DNA from: Hypoxylon rubiginosum
Taxonomy: Eukaryota; Ascomycota; Sordariomycetes; Xylariales; Hypoxylaceae
Length of the DNA stretch: 64,000 nucleotides
Assembly: GCA_902806565.1 (NCBI GenBank)
Contig: CADCXA010000027.1
Location: forward strand, 2,480,001 to 2,544,000
Direction of reading: 5' to 3'
This document shows, in pieces, positions 48,480 through 59,945 of this stretch; the stretch's first letter is position 1, and each line of letters starts with the position of its first letter. A model generated the notes under the pieces. The model searched no databases. It was not told where the DNA came from and was given only the letters and a program-made list of their open reading frames with translations. A program made the translations under genes and the position numbers.

Positions 48480-49679
48480 TTATTGTCGAATCACCGTTCC
48501 ATGTCGGAATACCTTGTTATGGGATGGCATATCCACCGAATCCGACCAGTGAGATAGGTCGTCACTCGTGGAGTAGAGGTAGTTTCCGTGGTAGTTGTCC
48601 ATCCACCTGCAAGATTCGGAGTTAGTCAACCAAGTTGTCCTCCCGCTGGGTCGGAAAGTACTTCACTCACATAATCCATTTACCATCAGGGAGTACGGTT
48701 ACCTGGAGAGTACCTAATTAGAAACCGTCTTCATCCATACCAAGGGATACATGAACTTACTGTTGGCCCTTCCCGCTTGCCAAAACCCAGAGCGTTATTG
48801 GTTTGAACTGAGTCACGTTAGCTAAGAGGTAGGTAGGCTATCGAATATCCCCAGGTGTCTTTACCGTAGTTCCAAGTCCCCTTGGCTGTCTTCGAAGTGA
48901 GATGCTCGATGTGTTTCTCCTTTTCATTCTTCATGAATGCGTGGTACGGAGTGTCTTTGTCGTCTGCCTTATAGACGACGAACATGTCGATGTGTGGTTG
49001 ACCGACACCGTTGCCGTAGTTGTACACGTCTAACTTCTCGCCAGTCCCAAATGATCCCAGATCGCCATTGGTAGTGTATATGTACGGCGCGAAATTTTCC
49101 TGTTTCGTCTTAATGGATACATAGACGTAGATTTTATTGTCTGTCGGATCTCTGAACCATTCCTAATATATTGTGAGCTCAACTTCCCTAGTAGCTAGAC
49201 TGTGTATAGAAGGACCTGATACTTGAGAAAAAGGCTAAATAGTTACTTACCGGAGCCCAAACCTTCTCAGTATCCTTCACGCCTGTTTTCACATTGCTCA
49301 CTTGAACCCAGTTCTTCAAGTCCTTACTCTTTATCACAGCCAAGTCGTCTCCGCTCCAGTTGGTAGTATGCACGACATAATACGTATCGCCGTCTTTAAT
49401 AATACTGGGATCTCGAAGCAGACCCTGCGCTGGCTTATACGCGTTCATAGCGTACTCCGCGAATTGCTTGCCGTCGTCCGAGGTGTATATGTGCAGCCAT
49501 GTCTCTTCGTTCGACTTCTGCTCGTGCTCTGAAGTAAATGTAGCAAAAACATATGGCTTATCGACTGCTCTTCGAACGAATTCAGTCTCGTTGCGCTCCT
49601 CGTGAGGTTCCTGCTGCTGTTGCTGCAGAGCTGCGGTAGATGCGCTGACGATAAGCGTGAAAAATGGTAGGAGCTTCAT
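48480..49679 (-). CDS. Glycoside hydrolase family 43-like secreted protein
   Basis: Five exons on the reverse strand: 49679-49251, 49162-48865, 48807-48761, 48702-48671 and 48606-48480 (310 aa). I use the ATG at 49679 because it begins a signal peptide (MKLLPFFTLIVSASTAAL); an in-frame ATG lies 45 bases upstream. GH43 five-blade propeller features are visible: 'LLRDPSIIKDGDTYYVVHTT' with the presumptive base Asp90, 'VWAPEWFRD' (Glu144 region), and 'KREGPTVTVLPDGKWIMW' with the presumptive acid Glu255. The C-terminal blade reads 'YLYSTSDDLSHWSDS'. Family members cleave arabinan, xylan or related side chains. An apparent TAA after 'GYSIAYLPLS' is removed by an intron at 48864-48808 (branch GCTAAC), so the gene is not broken. 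A Gln run (QQQQQ) follows the signal peptide. At 310 aa it is compact for the family. Confidence 0.82.
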
Positions 49680-50650
49680 TTTGGTATTAACTTGGTGGTC
49701 TGAGTTGGGATCATTGAATTGCACTTCATCTCTAACTTAGTATCGGTTAGTTATATACCTAGGGAGGTATTTAATATCTCTCTGTTGTTGGCTTAGATCC
49801 ATTCCTATGTTCGCATACGTCATGAGGAGTTAGCTTGGATTATCAGGAGAGGCAGCAGTTTTCGGTATGAGATTGTTCGTCGATCTTCAGGACTTCCATG
49901 CCCCGGCAGCTACTATTCCTTTTCCTCTGTACTGTTAAAGAGGATTAAACGATAAGATAGACGGGCTAGAGGTGATGTTGTCATACATGGGTTTGGGCAA
50001 CCCACTCACCCCAGGATCGTTAGTAGGTAGGATTCCTCGGCCCATGTTCCCATTCGCGATGATCCAAGAATAGAATGCCAAGACTCTCTGCTAGATCCTC
50101 CCATCAGCCTCCTTCTCGAGATTCTATTTAGTTATACTTACTAATTGCTATAGGTTATCATCGCACGCGTCCTATAATCCTTCAAAAGACATCAGTATCT
50201 CCGATTTCAGTTTGCGTCCACTATCACGACTTAAGGTGCTACCTCAGGTATATCATGAGTAGCCGTGTATTCCTGCAGCAATCAAACCGTCAAATTGATA
50301 ATAATAACATGCAAGGAATTGGCTGTATACACGTAGGTAGGTAAGCGATAGAGATACATCATTGAGCATCCAGCTGCCCCTTGGGTTAGAAAGAAAGAAG
50401 AGAGATGACATAGCGATGATGCCGCATCAAATAATGCGATTTCCATTTCCCCCGTTCCCTTAGTTTTAGATTCCAATATCAAATTAGCACCCGCAGTTCC
50501 AATAGACTCAGCCGACGTCAATCTTACAACAGTGGTGTCGCCACCATCTACCTTTAAGTACAGTTGAGTCTTCGATTCCAGCATAAACACCCCTGCCCTA
50601 AAGTAAACTCCAGCTCGCCCGTCATCAAAAGAAAACATGATTATCGGAAA
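49680..50650. other. Intergenic region between the GH43 and DUF7726-like genes
   Basis: About 970 bases, with short ACGTAGGTAGGTAAG motifs near 50331. The reverse frame 50638-50282 is protein-like at its start ('FSFDDGRAGVYFRAGVFMLE') but has no start context, overlaps the 3' flank of the next gene and was not accepted as a gene. It could be a very short relic of a beta-sandwich enzyme. Confidence 0.4.
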
Positions 50651-51657
50651 TTAAAAGGGTCCAACGCGGTCGATATGGAGCTGACCGTACTGGTCTACGG
50701 TGGGTATCTCGCCGTCCGAAACCCTATAAATGTTAGTGAAATCGAGGACAATGGAAGACTAGGAAAGGCAATATAACGAAAGGGTCGCGAAACGTACCAG
50801 CATCCTCCTCGTCCGTCATTCTCGAGATCAAAGCCGTCCGGCCATATGCTTTCCATATTAAGGCGATGCTCGCTCTTCGGTTTCCCCTCGGCGATACGCT
50901 TCTTCTCGAAATAGACGTAGGCGGCGTAGAATACCTTGCTCGTACACCCGGCATTCGGACCCTTCTTAGTCCGAAAGTCGTTGAGCTGCTTCGATTGAAA
51001 GCACTTCACCGTAGGCTCCCGAAGCTGCGCGTAGATGTCGCGACAGAACTGGGCGGCGGTCAAGCCCGGCGTCTTGAGATGCGCGTTCATCTTCTTGCGA
51101 ATTTCGTCACATGTATCGTAGACCGGAACTTCGTCAGTTTCTTCGCCGGGCAGGTGAATATTACTGAGATCCGTTGTGGAAACTTGCGGCTGTGCTGCTC
51201 GGCCAGTTCTGCTGGACCCTGCGACGGCGTTGGAAGAAGCGCCGGTAGCAGCAGCGGCCTCTGTCTTCTGTCGCTTCTTCATATCAGGCACCTTGAGGCC
51301 GGCGATCTCACGTTGCTTGAACCAACTCCACGCGTTCCTGTATGTAGAGCTTTTTGCGCCATCCATGGACCCGCTCTTGGAGAGGAATGTGCTGACGATG
51401 TTAGGACTGCAACCAATGGCCTTGCAGAACTCGCTTTTCTTCATGATTCCACTATTGATGAGCCTGTTAATCTTGCCTCGCACCTGATTACAAGTCAAGT
51501 CGATTTCTAAGTCCTCGGTCACGATGTGGTCGAGGTTCTGCTTGTAAGTGGCAATATCATCGTCAAGCGACGTGTCCGATTTACGCTTCCTGGTATTAGT
51601 AGCCTTGGGGATCGGTTTCGCCGCAGGAACTGTGAGAGGTTGACTAGCAGCTTTCAT
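50651..51657 (-). CDS. Protein with two DUF7726-like helical domains
   Basis: Two exons on the reverse strand: 51657-50798 and 50723-50651 (310 aa). The intron restores the expected ending '..GCWVSDGEIPTVDQYGQLHIDR'. Two related segments are visible: residues about 52-117 ('CNQVRGKINRLINSGIMKKSEFCKAIG', split here by motif) and about 180-258 ('CDEIRKKMNAHLKTPGLT', 'AQFCRDI'). Each has a Cys, an '(I/V)R.K(I/M)N' helix, an 'FC+.I' helix and a final aromatic-rich helix ('AWSWFKQREIAG' / 'FYAAYVYFEKKRIAEGK'). I recognise this as the fungal domain named DUF7726, whose helix-turn-helix-like spacing suggests DNA or protein binding; function is unknown. A basic patch 'NTRKRKS' near residue 21-27 and 'KKRQK' between the domains could be nuclear localisation signals. 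The true start may lie upstream, since the frame is open for 22 more codons. Confidence 0.75.
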
Positions 51658-52330
51658 GCCCGGAGGGGGAAGAACAGGCGCCTGGTTTACTCGGTTGGTG
51701 GCATCTTGAAGGACGGGCCGCGCCGGCTACATCTCAGTTAATACTGGGACCAATATTGGGTACTAAGGTGTGGGTTCCAATTTACCAGATATTTTGAAGG
51801 AATATAGGGGTTAAATGACATTATCACAATCAACTAAGGAGGCAGACTCTAGTACTTCTCATAAATATATGTGTTGGACACGACAGAATAACAACGATAG
51901 TTATTGAAGATCGGGGATCGGATGACATATAAACAAAGACGCGACTTTATTTTCAGCTCTCGGAAACGCGCTGTGACGAGATAATCATCCCTACAATTTA
52001 GTGGAGATGGCACCAGTTAATGCACTGACTTCAAGCTAACCCCCCCGATACCTTGCCGCCTCAGCTGGCTGGCGGGGCTGGCCGGGGCTGGCCGGGGCCA
52101 TTTACAACCCCTAAATTCGATCTATCACACTCGCTGTTCAATTTCACTCTTTGACATGACACTTTCTTCAAATCTAAGCTTGCATCGTTGAGAATCACCA
52201 GAATCCTCTATTCAAAATATAAAAAAAATACCTAACATAGGTGATGAAATAAGAAACCATTCCATAAAGTCCCAACGCCTTGCACACTCATTTCTATTCT
52301 ACCATTGATTCATTACAGCATGTACTTCGT
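51658..52330. other. Intergenic region, no gene seen
   Basis: About 670 bases. It holds a short GC-rich tandem 'ctggccggggctggccgggg' near 52075-52100 and the terminal region of the Egh16-like gene. No coding content is recognised. Confidence 0.45.
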
Positions 52331-53322
52331 CTAAGCCCTAAGCCGACGGTTGTTCTCAGCCGCCTGGCGCTTCTTCAGGCGGTAGGCAATGGCTCGCTTG
52401 CGGGCAGCAGGAGACTGGGTGAAGGCCGCCGAGCCGCCGAAGGGACCAGCCGGCGTGTTATTCCGAACCCGCACGACGCAGACGTTGTCCGCTCCGCCGA
52501 CCGACGCGTCGCACGTCATACCCGCGGGCATCTGGACGGTGAGCGGGAAGTCGGTGTTAGTAGCCGCGGACAAGCCGAGAAAGCCTGACCCGGGCACATC
52601 CTGAGTGACGTCGGCCGTCTGGAAGGCGTCGGCGTCCGTGCCGCCGGAGGTCCCGTCGACGGCGGCCTCTATCGGCCCCGCGCCGTCCTGGTTGATCTGC
52701 CGGAACGTCATCGTGATCGAGCCGTCGTCGGCGCACGTCGGCAGGCCGGACGTCGCGCCCTGGCCGGCACTGGCGGCCACCGCGGTCTCCTGGGCGGCTT
52801 GGGTCTTGGTGCCCGCGCTCTTCGTCTTCTTGTCCGAGGAGCCGCCGCCGGTGAGGCCCGAGAACAGGTCGGCCAGCCCGCGGGCGAACGAAGTGCCCCG
52901 CTTGCCGACGTTTGCCGGGATGTCGTCCTCCACGCCAACCGAGTCGGCGGAGCCGTTGTTGGTAGGCGCAGTCGCGCCGCCCATGAAACTCTGGATCATG
53001 GTAGCGGCGTCGATGGGCCCGTTGCCTTGGGTCCGGCCCAGGGCGCTAGCTTTACCGCTGCTGATCTCGCGGTCTCTGATAATGGCGGTGTCTGCCTGCG
53101 AACCACATCCGTTGCTGCTGCAGTCCCGGGGTGTCCCATCGGCAACTGAAAACTCGAGTCAGTCTTGTGTCTAGATGTAGGTACCTAGGTATTTATTGAG
53201 TCTTGTCACTTACCACTCAGTCCGGGCATCGTTACCCCGTTTGCTCCTTGGATGGACGTCACGAGGCCGTGGCCAGAGACGCTGGCCAGAAGGCCGGAAA
53301 CAGCGACGAATGAGTAGCGCAT
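52331..53322 (-). CDS. Egh16/Gas1-like secreted protein
   Basis: Two exons on the reverse strand: 53322-53214 and 53145-52331 (307 aa). A signal peptide (MRYSFVAVSGLLASVSGHG) leads directly into 'GLVTSIQGANGVTMPGLSV', the characteristic opening of the Egh16/Gas1/MAS3 family, in which the residue after signal cleavage is usually His or Gly. Further family blocks are 'CGSQADTAIIRDREI', 'LGRTQGNGPIDAATMI', 'ITMTFRQINQDGAGP' and 'VCVVRVRNNTPAGPFGG'. The first members were found expressed in appressoria of plant-pathogenic fungi; they are secreted and thought to help penetration or act on the surface. The C-terminus is unusually basic ('RLKKRQAAENNRRLRA'). The intron contains a TAGGTACCTAGGTA palindrome. 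The second exon is very GC-rich compared with its surroundings. Confidence 0.85.
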
Positions 53323-55072
53323 CCTGGCGACTTGTGAGAATTATTGGAGAAGTATAAAAATCCAAATGCCACCGGGGCTAGAAAATAAGGCAAAAGAGAT
53401 TATTAGGAGTGGTTGTGAGTTGGAGGCTGTGGTTTGATACCGACCAGACCAGAAGTGTTACCCTGGCGGTCCCATTGAGTCTTATATACACCATTTCGAC
53501 TGAGGCCACTTCGAACAGGTTCGTTCAGTTTATCTCTCAAACTTAACTACTCTAGTCACTACAGAGACTTCAAGCCAATCGCTTCTACTATACGTCTAGT
53601 TTCGCACAATGTTTTCGAGACGGTGGACAAAACGTACATAAATCTGTGCAGCCAATCGCATCTAAGTAAGCGGATCTCCCCACGTTTCGGGACTTTAGCG
53701 ACGATCACCACCCTAGCCCTCAGGTCGGGTCTCTCACAAGGCTTGGCTAAAGGCTTGAGGGTGTTTTGTGTTTCAAGTCCTTGGGGCTCTCAAAACGATT
53801 GAACGCCTAAACCTCACAAAAGGACAGGAAGAGAAAAACTCGTGATGTTTTATCGAGCTCATATCAGAACTTCCTGCCCGCGACTGGTGCATCGAGTACC
53901 CCACCACCCAAGTCATGAGGATCTACACGGCTTGCACTCTAAGAAAACGAATACACATAAATTATTGCGTCTTGTACCTGATCTCTAACGTCACTGTTAA
54001 GAGCTCGTGTTCAAAATCTAGACATTTTCGTGGTCAACTCCAGCAACTCTCAAGTCGGCTTCTATTACCGCCTGCCAAGAATGCGCTGCGGCTCTGACGT
54101 TTGAACGCGAACAGGGGTTCAAACGGCCCCTGAGAAAATCCATTTCCAGAACACTGTGAAACTGGCCAATCGGTGGGCCATTCGTTTTGACGAGCCGAGG
54201 TGATCTCTCTAGTCCCTATTCACAGGCGTGTTGAGTGCGGATGGGAACCTGCTGATAAGCTCTGCGGGAACGCCTGCGCATCTTCGCATGATATGATGCG
54301 CGCCTAGTGACAGGTGGGTAAACAACGGGAGGCCGGCCAGACTGTGTGAGATCCAACCATGGGCCCCTGGACCTTGACACGCTCACGAACCTCTATCGAC
54401 AGGAGCACTGCCACACTGCCCCCAGAAACAATCCTACCGCTAAAGAGATATAGGAACAGTTTCCGAGGCACTTCAACTAGACAGTCGCAGAGCTCGCCGA
54501 TTTGGGAAGAAACGTAGGTAAGAAGCCAATCGCAATAGATACCGCACTTGCGCAGGGTGCCGTCGCCGTCTTTGCTATCTCGACATCTATCGGGGCGGCA
54601 CATAGAAAGGGGCGCAGTGAGAATATCCGGCTGATGAAACCCGCCAGTCATGTCGTATTCGCTATGAAGACCAAGATAGGTGATAGGGCCTGTTGAATTG
54701 CCCCTTATCGGCCTTCACGTCTAATCGCTTTCGATCAAACAACTCGGTACGTCTATCTTCCACGTCATGACTAATATTTGCTGCCGAACACTCAACGAGT
54801 CTCCTTTTGAGGTATCAATACTTGGAGCTTTTGGTCAACATCCTCAAGCCAGCGGGTGCTGTGAAAAGGTAACATCCTTGGAATGACTAAATGTTATATA
54901 CACTTAAGCATAACGAGGTACCTACGGTACCTATATTATCTAGCTCGTCGATGCTCACCCCATTTCATCGTCGCCCATATCTTCCTCTCCTCACTGTTGT
55001 CGCTCCTGCTAATTTTGCCTGAGTCTTTGAGTCGTAAGTACCAAGTGTCAAGCCCTTCATTCTAACTCTGTA
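53323..55072. other. 1.75-kb intergenic region, no gene seen
   Basis: The first 200 bases are the promoter and leader of the Egh16-like gene. A palindromic pair GAGGTACCTACGGTACCTA lies at 54916-54934. Frames at 54304-54696 overlap on opposite strands without conserved features. Confidence 0.45.
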
Positions 55073-55981
55073 TTAGGCTGGTGGCGGCGGAGGGAAATTG
55101 TTACCATAGCCGCCGCCAACACTGGAACCGAATTGCGAACCGAATGACGACTGATTTGTTCCGAATCCGTACCGGGGTGGGTTCGGTGGCAGAGTAGAGT
55201 TAGAAGCTGCATTGACACCAGAGCCGAAACCGCCTCCTTGTTGGCTTGTCCCCCAAGGAGAGCTATTGGCACCGGAGCTGGAAGACGCCTGACTTGTTCC
55301 GACGTTGGGCTGGGCTGGTCCCGGCGGCAGAGCAGAGCCAGAAGGCTTATTGAAACCAGAGCCGGAACCGCGTCCTTGTGGGGGTGTCCTCCAAGGAGAG
55401 CTATTGACACCGGAACTGAAAGGCGCTGAACTCGTTCCGACTTTGGGCTTGGCCGGTCCTGCCGGTGAAACGGCATCTTGGGCGTTGTCGATACTGGAGC
55501 TGGGCGGGCTTCCGCCTTGGGCTGCCATTCCACCCCTATTTTCCCTGCCCTCCCTAACATACCTAGCCGCCACTCGGGCTTTCCGATTCTGTTCTTCGAT
55601 CTGCTTCTCCCGCTTCTCTTCCTCGATCCTCGCCCGTTCCGTCCTTCTATCCTCATCCCACATCCTCAAGTAGAGTTCCTGATATTGGTTCACTGTCTGC
55701 AGCTCGTGGCGCAGGCGGACAAGCTGGGCTAGAAGGAAGAGCCCCAGGCAGATGTAGACAAGTGTGGAAGTCCACCAGTACAAGGTCTTGGTGTTGTCTC
55801 TGATATCGTCGAGCTATACACATAGCGCGTTAATATTGTCATCTTCGCGACACCGGTCGCACATTGCGTCAGCTGTACTCACCGAGCCTTGGACATAACT
55901 TGCATAGTTTGCGACAGATCTCACTGTAGCATCGACATGCCCCACAATGTCGCCTCCGCCATACTCATAGACTTCTCCCAT
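55073..55981 (-). CDS. Single-pass membrane protein with Ser/Gly/Pro-rich repeat tail
   Basis: Two exons on the reverse strand: 55981-55883 and 55813-55073 (279 aa). The start is the first ATG ('MGEVYEYGGGDIVGHVDATV'). After a short N-terminal segment ending 'LDDIRDNTKTL', one transmembrane helix spans about residues 43-62 ('YWWTSTLVYICLGLFLLAQL'). A charged, probably coiled segment follows (about 63-115, 'RRTERARIEEEKREKQIEEQ'). The rest is disordered and carries about two and a half copies of a roughly 40-residue unit with the pattern 'GTS...SSG.NSSPW.T..QG...GSG.N', ending in five prolines. I do not recognise a named family. The layout (luminal or outer short end, one helix, coiled stalk, FG/SG-rich tail) is compatible with an endomembrane or nuclear-envelope tether, but that is only a guess. 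Confidence 0.7.
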
Positions 55982-56821
55982 AATTAGGAATTCGGGTTCT
56001 TTAGTTTGCTAGCTTAGAATCTTGTCTAGGCTACCACTCTTCACTTGTTGGCCGCGAAACCGGGAGTGTCGTCACTTCTTACAAGGAGATTAGCAGAGAA
56101 AGATAACTAGAAGGGTTAATTGAGGAAATTTAGACAATATTCTTATTGAAATTGTGCTACATGGTTCGGAATGTCGTGAAGACAAAGAAGGACTGAAGGT
56201 AGAACCTCTCAACGCAGTCTCGCGCTAGACTAGACCAGACTCCGTTTTCAGAAGAACAATGCCTACCGTAATAGGCACTACTTAAAATACAAAGATCTTT
56301 ATACAGAAGACTCAGCCCAGGGCCTGCCAACCATATTTCGGTAAAGTCGTGCATTTTCATCCATGCCGCCTACCTACCTAGTCCTCACCTGGTGAGGTAC
56401 GATTCACATCTACTCGTTCTACCGCAATTCACTTGCTTCTTTGTTTCGCCCTATCCCATCAAGTCAACCTACCCTAGCATTCTTCGCTCGGCGCCACGAC
56501 TTACAGGACACATTGAGTCCCTACAGAGTATCTAGACCTATAGTTGTTGGACAAGTCCTGCCGCGTTATCCGAGTTCACCATTCCGGTTTGTCAAGGGCC
56601 CATAGACCTGACCTACCCAACCTCCTAGGATCTTAGCCATGGCATCATCCTCGAATCCAGGGATCGATCGGCATCGGAACAGTGGCAGCTGGACGCCCTA
56701 ACCCTTCTTTTCGGGTTTGATGTTTTGAAAGTTAATCGCGAGCAAGCTGGGCTTCGTAAGGAAGCCCTTTAGATAGATGGAAGTGGACTTCTCGACTACT
56801 GCACGGTGCCAATATGTAAGC
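55982..56821. other. Intergenic region, no gene seen
   Basis: About 840 bases, with CCTACCTACCTAG near 56370-56382. It contains the promoter of the membrane-protein gene on the left and the 3' flank of the coiled-coil gene on the right. Confidence 0.45.
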
Positions 56822-58802
56822 TTAGCTCATTATACCGGCCGAGTCGCCCCATTTATGGATAAGTGCCGTGAGTTTAGCACAGCGTTCCTCATCTCCAAGG
56901 TCCTTATTCGTGAGTTGCTTAGCTGCCTTGTTGTAGGCATACGAGACATAATCCGGTGCTGAAGATAGTGTCCCCGCGCCATCTTCCAGGAGCTCACCAA
57001 TGATTGCTTGAATCTCTTCTGCTTGGGACTTTACTGTAGCAACTGAATCCTCGAATTGCTGATCTTCGTAAACGTGGCCATCACTCTGGCAGCCGGCAGC
57101 ACTATCGGCTGTCACGGAGTCCAAGAGAAGCTGACTTCCCAGTTCAGCATCGGTGAGTTCAGCTCTAACGACCCTCTCGAAATGCTCGTGCATGCTTCTC
57201 GCAAGATCGTCGCCTTTCCTTTGACGCGACATGAGATATCGATCAATCTTGCTGATCTGCATGCGCGACGTATGATCCTCATTCTCGCGATCTATCGGAA
57301 TGGGTCCGTAAAGCTCCATCTGACGTTGAATAGTCTTAAGCAGTGTTTGTTCTTTCGTCTTCTTTTGCTCCTTGTCTGACCCCGACAAGGGTTCATTAAC
57401 CCTCAGCAACCCGATAGGCTCCGAATGCGGCCGACTACTATTCATATGCATAAGAGCATCAGATAGAATTCGGAGGTGGTAAACCAGGCTGCAAATGCGG
57501 TCTAACAGGACACGGAGGCGCTCGTTCATGAAGCGCAGCATGGTAGATGTCTAAGGTATATTAGACGCAGATAAAGGAGTGCGTAAACTAAAATGGAGAC
57601 CTACATAGACAGCGACAGTTGCATCTTTGGCACTCTGCCGCTCAGAGCACATATCGACCTTGTCCAGGATAGGCTTAAGGTAGTCTTTCTCAACTACCAT
57701 GTGAGAAAGGGGTACCATCTCATCCCAGAGCGATTGTATCTCGGAATAGACAGCGCTACGCTCGTCATCGATGGCTCGGGCATGATCGGATGTAGACTTC
57801 TCATGTTTGCGGTATCTGAGAGAGGTCTCCAAGAAAACTATATCCAATGAAGTACGACACCTTGTGGCTAGCGACAATACAATTCTGGTGTTTGGTCAGT
57901 AGATTATAGGTGACCTTAGGCACTGAAATCACTTAACTGGCTGGCGTGGCGTCTGGCAGTGCGCAGTATTGCATCGTTTTCAACGGGATCGTAGCCCAAT
58001 TCCCCCTGAAGGGCGTTAAGCTTTTCGAGGATGTGATCATATGAGGGGAATGTGGTCTCAAAGACATCCCTTTCAACAGTCGACTTGATGTTCTTATCGT
58101 ATAATTCGCCATCTGCCCCTACCGCGTTGTCAGGTTGAGTGACGCCTTCAAGTTGATCGACATGGCTACTGATTTTATCCTCTAATGCGCGGATCTGTTC
58201 ATTGATTAATACCCAGAGTCATTTCAACTCGCGATAATTGGTACTTACATCTTTTCTCAGTAAATATTTTCTAAGGGAGAGTGTATTCAATCTTTTCTCG
58301 ATTGCAGATGGTTCGTCATTGAGGTCGGTAGACCGTTGCATGGTAGTGATGCTGCGACGCGCATATTCCTTATATTTCACTAAAAGATTCTCGAGGGTGT
58401 TGTTGTACTGATGTAGATCATGAATAGCAGCCTTAGCTACGTTGTGGTCGATAATCTTTTGGCCTGACATCGGAGTAGCCTGAGGGAGTAGGCTCATTTG
58501 GTCATGAGTTTGGGTTGGCTGTCGGCGACTTCCAACTGGATCCAAGGCATTGATGCTACAGAATGTTAGCAATGCTTTCGTGAAGATAGTTTGACCTACT
58601 ATTTTATCTCATCCTCAGACATCATACTTAAGGGGCCGTTTGAATCCATCAATGCTACTAGACGAGTCCACTCTGGGGCTAAGTCATTGCGGATGGAGGT
58701 TTTCAGGAGATGTCTTTGTTCTTCGGTCTTGGCATCAATGGCTTGACAGACTTGATCCAGGAGGCGCATCTCAGTCTCCGATAAAGACAGTTTACCAGCC
58801 AT
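56822..58802 (-). CDS. Coiled-coil protein of unknown function
   Basis: Five exons on the reverse strand: 58802-58600, 58555-58249, 58194-57938, 57884-57605 and 57550-56822, summing to 1776 nt (591 aa). All introns are GT-AG and every junction keeps frame. The start is the ATG at 58802 ('MAGKLSLSETEMRLLDQVCQ'); the frame continues upstream only through a TTG. The protein is almost entirely alpha-helical in appearance: Leu/Glu/Lys/Arg-rich with heptad-like spacing in 'IRALEDKISSHVDQLEG', 'AIDDERSAVYSEIQSLWDEM' and 'FERVVRAELTDAELGSQLLL'. There is no signal peptide, membrane helix, zinc site or enzyme motif. It may be a structural or scaffold component; I cannot place it in a named family. The clean splicing over 2 kb argues that it is a real, maintained gene. 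Confidence 0.7.
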
Positions 58803-59467
58803 CTTGATATCGACACGAACAGCCAAATACAGATGGTAATGGTGATGCTATGTCGATTAGACAGAGACTGAACTTAGTTATGAAAGATTAGCCAGTGTTC
58901 CTAGAGTCATCTGGGGTTAAGAATGAAATGGTAATGGATCGGGGTGAAATGAAGGGAGATGACGAAATTGAGAAAGTGAAGAAGCCTCACTCGGAAGCCT
59001 CACTCGGAAGCACTCCAGTGTGTAGCACAATGGTCGGCGTTGCGAACACTTCGTCATGTGTCGCTAAGAGTGGAAAGTATAGCCGGTGCAATGTAGCCAC
59101 AACGTGCCAGTAGCTGCGGAATAGCCTAGAAATTGAGAAAGCTGAAGATGATACGTTCCAGTGAATCTCCAGTTCGCAATTGATTTAGCGGTAAGAAAAG
59201 CTATTCAAATCTTGACAAGTCTAACCGAAGGGTGTCCAGGGCCGACGTTCAACGGGCTGACCGCTTCATCAAGGGGGAATCTAGACTCGTGGGCTGGACT
59301 GGACTCGGATGAAGTTGAAGAGATTTAGCATGCAAGGTCTAGAAGCCCAGTAGAAAATTAACCGCCGCGGATTTTGTCGCCTCTTGAAGGGTATATTTGG
59401 TCCAGTGGTTCGTCCGACGATGCCTGCGATATGGTAGGGTGGTTCATGTAAAAGGTGAACACGATAG

Positions 59468-59505
59468 GTCGATAAGTCGATAGGTCGATAAGTCGATAAG
59501 TCGAG
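59468..59505. repeat. 8-bp tandem repeat, about 4.7 copies
   Basis: Four units of GTCGATAA or GTCGATAG run without a break from 59468 to 59499, followed by a partial unit GTCGAG. This is a short minisatellite in non-coding sequence. Confidence 0.7.
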
Positions 59506-59897
59506 ACCCTTGTTAGCGTGTTTACATTGGCCAGATCCAGTAGCTGCATTAGCTGCATGGATCTCTTTTACATCTGAGCTTATACTTGCATATACCTGCA
59601 TATACTGGATGGATGCATAGCCGAGGTTTATACGATTGGACGCCTTACCTAAACAATTGGCTTAGGTAAGAGAGAATTCTGAACGGATACTCCCGATTGT
59701 CTAGTTCAGGGTCTCACCTAAGCAAGCCAATGAGCAAACGGGCTATAAGACAAGGGTCTCTCTCTAGGCCCGAGCCGCAGCAATCCGTTTGACAACTTAC
59801 CCAGACAGCCAGACTTGCAGAATGGAATTTTGCAAAGTACCATACCCGCACAGCCCGCATCCGCCTGCGCTCACGCCGTCTATGTCACCGTATGTCA

Positions 59898-59945
59898 GTG
59901 TAGATCACGGTGTAGATCACGGTGTAGATCACGGTGCAGATCGCG
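59898..59945. repeat. 12-bp tandem repeat, four copies
   Basis: Three identical copies of GTGTAGATCACG (59898-59933) are followed by a fourth with two changes (59934-59945). The 12-base unit would keep a reading frame (Val-Asp-His-Gly), but no real gene surrounds it. Confidence 0.7.

Noticed and set aside
48808..48864. Apparent TAA stop in the GH43 gene
   Set aside because: The stop lies in an intron with a GTAAAG donor, a GCTAAC branch site and a CAG acceptor. Removing it joins 'GTWNY' to 'VQTNNALGFGKREGP' in frame, so the gene is intact.
50282..50638. Reverse-strand frame starting with 'FSFDDGRAGVYFRAGVF', resembling part of a beta-sandwich lyase
   Set aside because: It has no start context, no upstream exon with matching content and no completed domain, and it loses protein-like character after about 70 codons.
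59468..59945. Possible CRISPR-like array
   Set aside because: The units are contiguous 8- and 12-bp tandem repeats with no spacers, in a eukaryotic genome.
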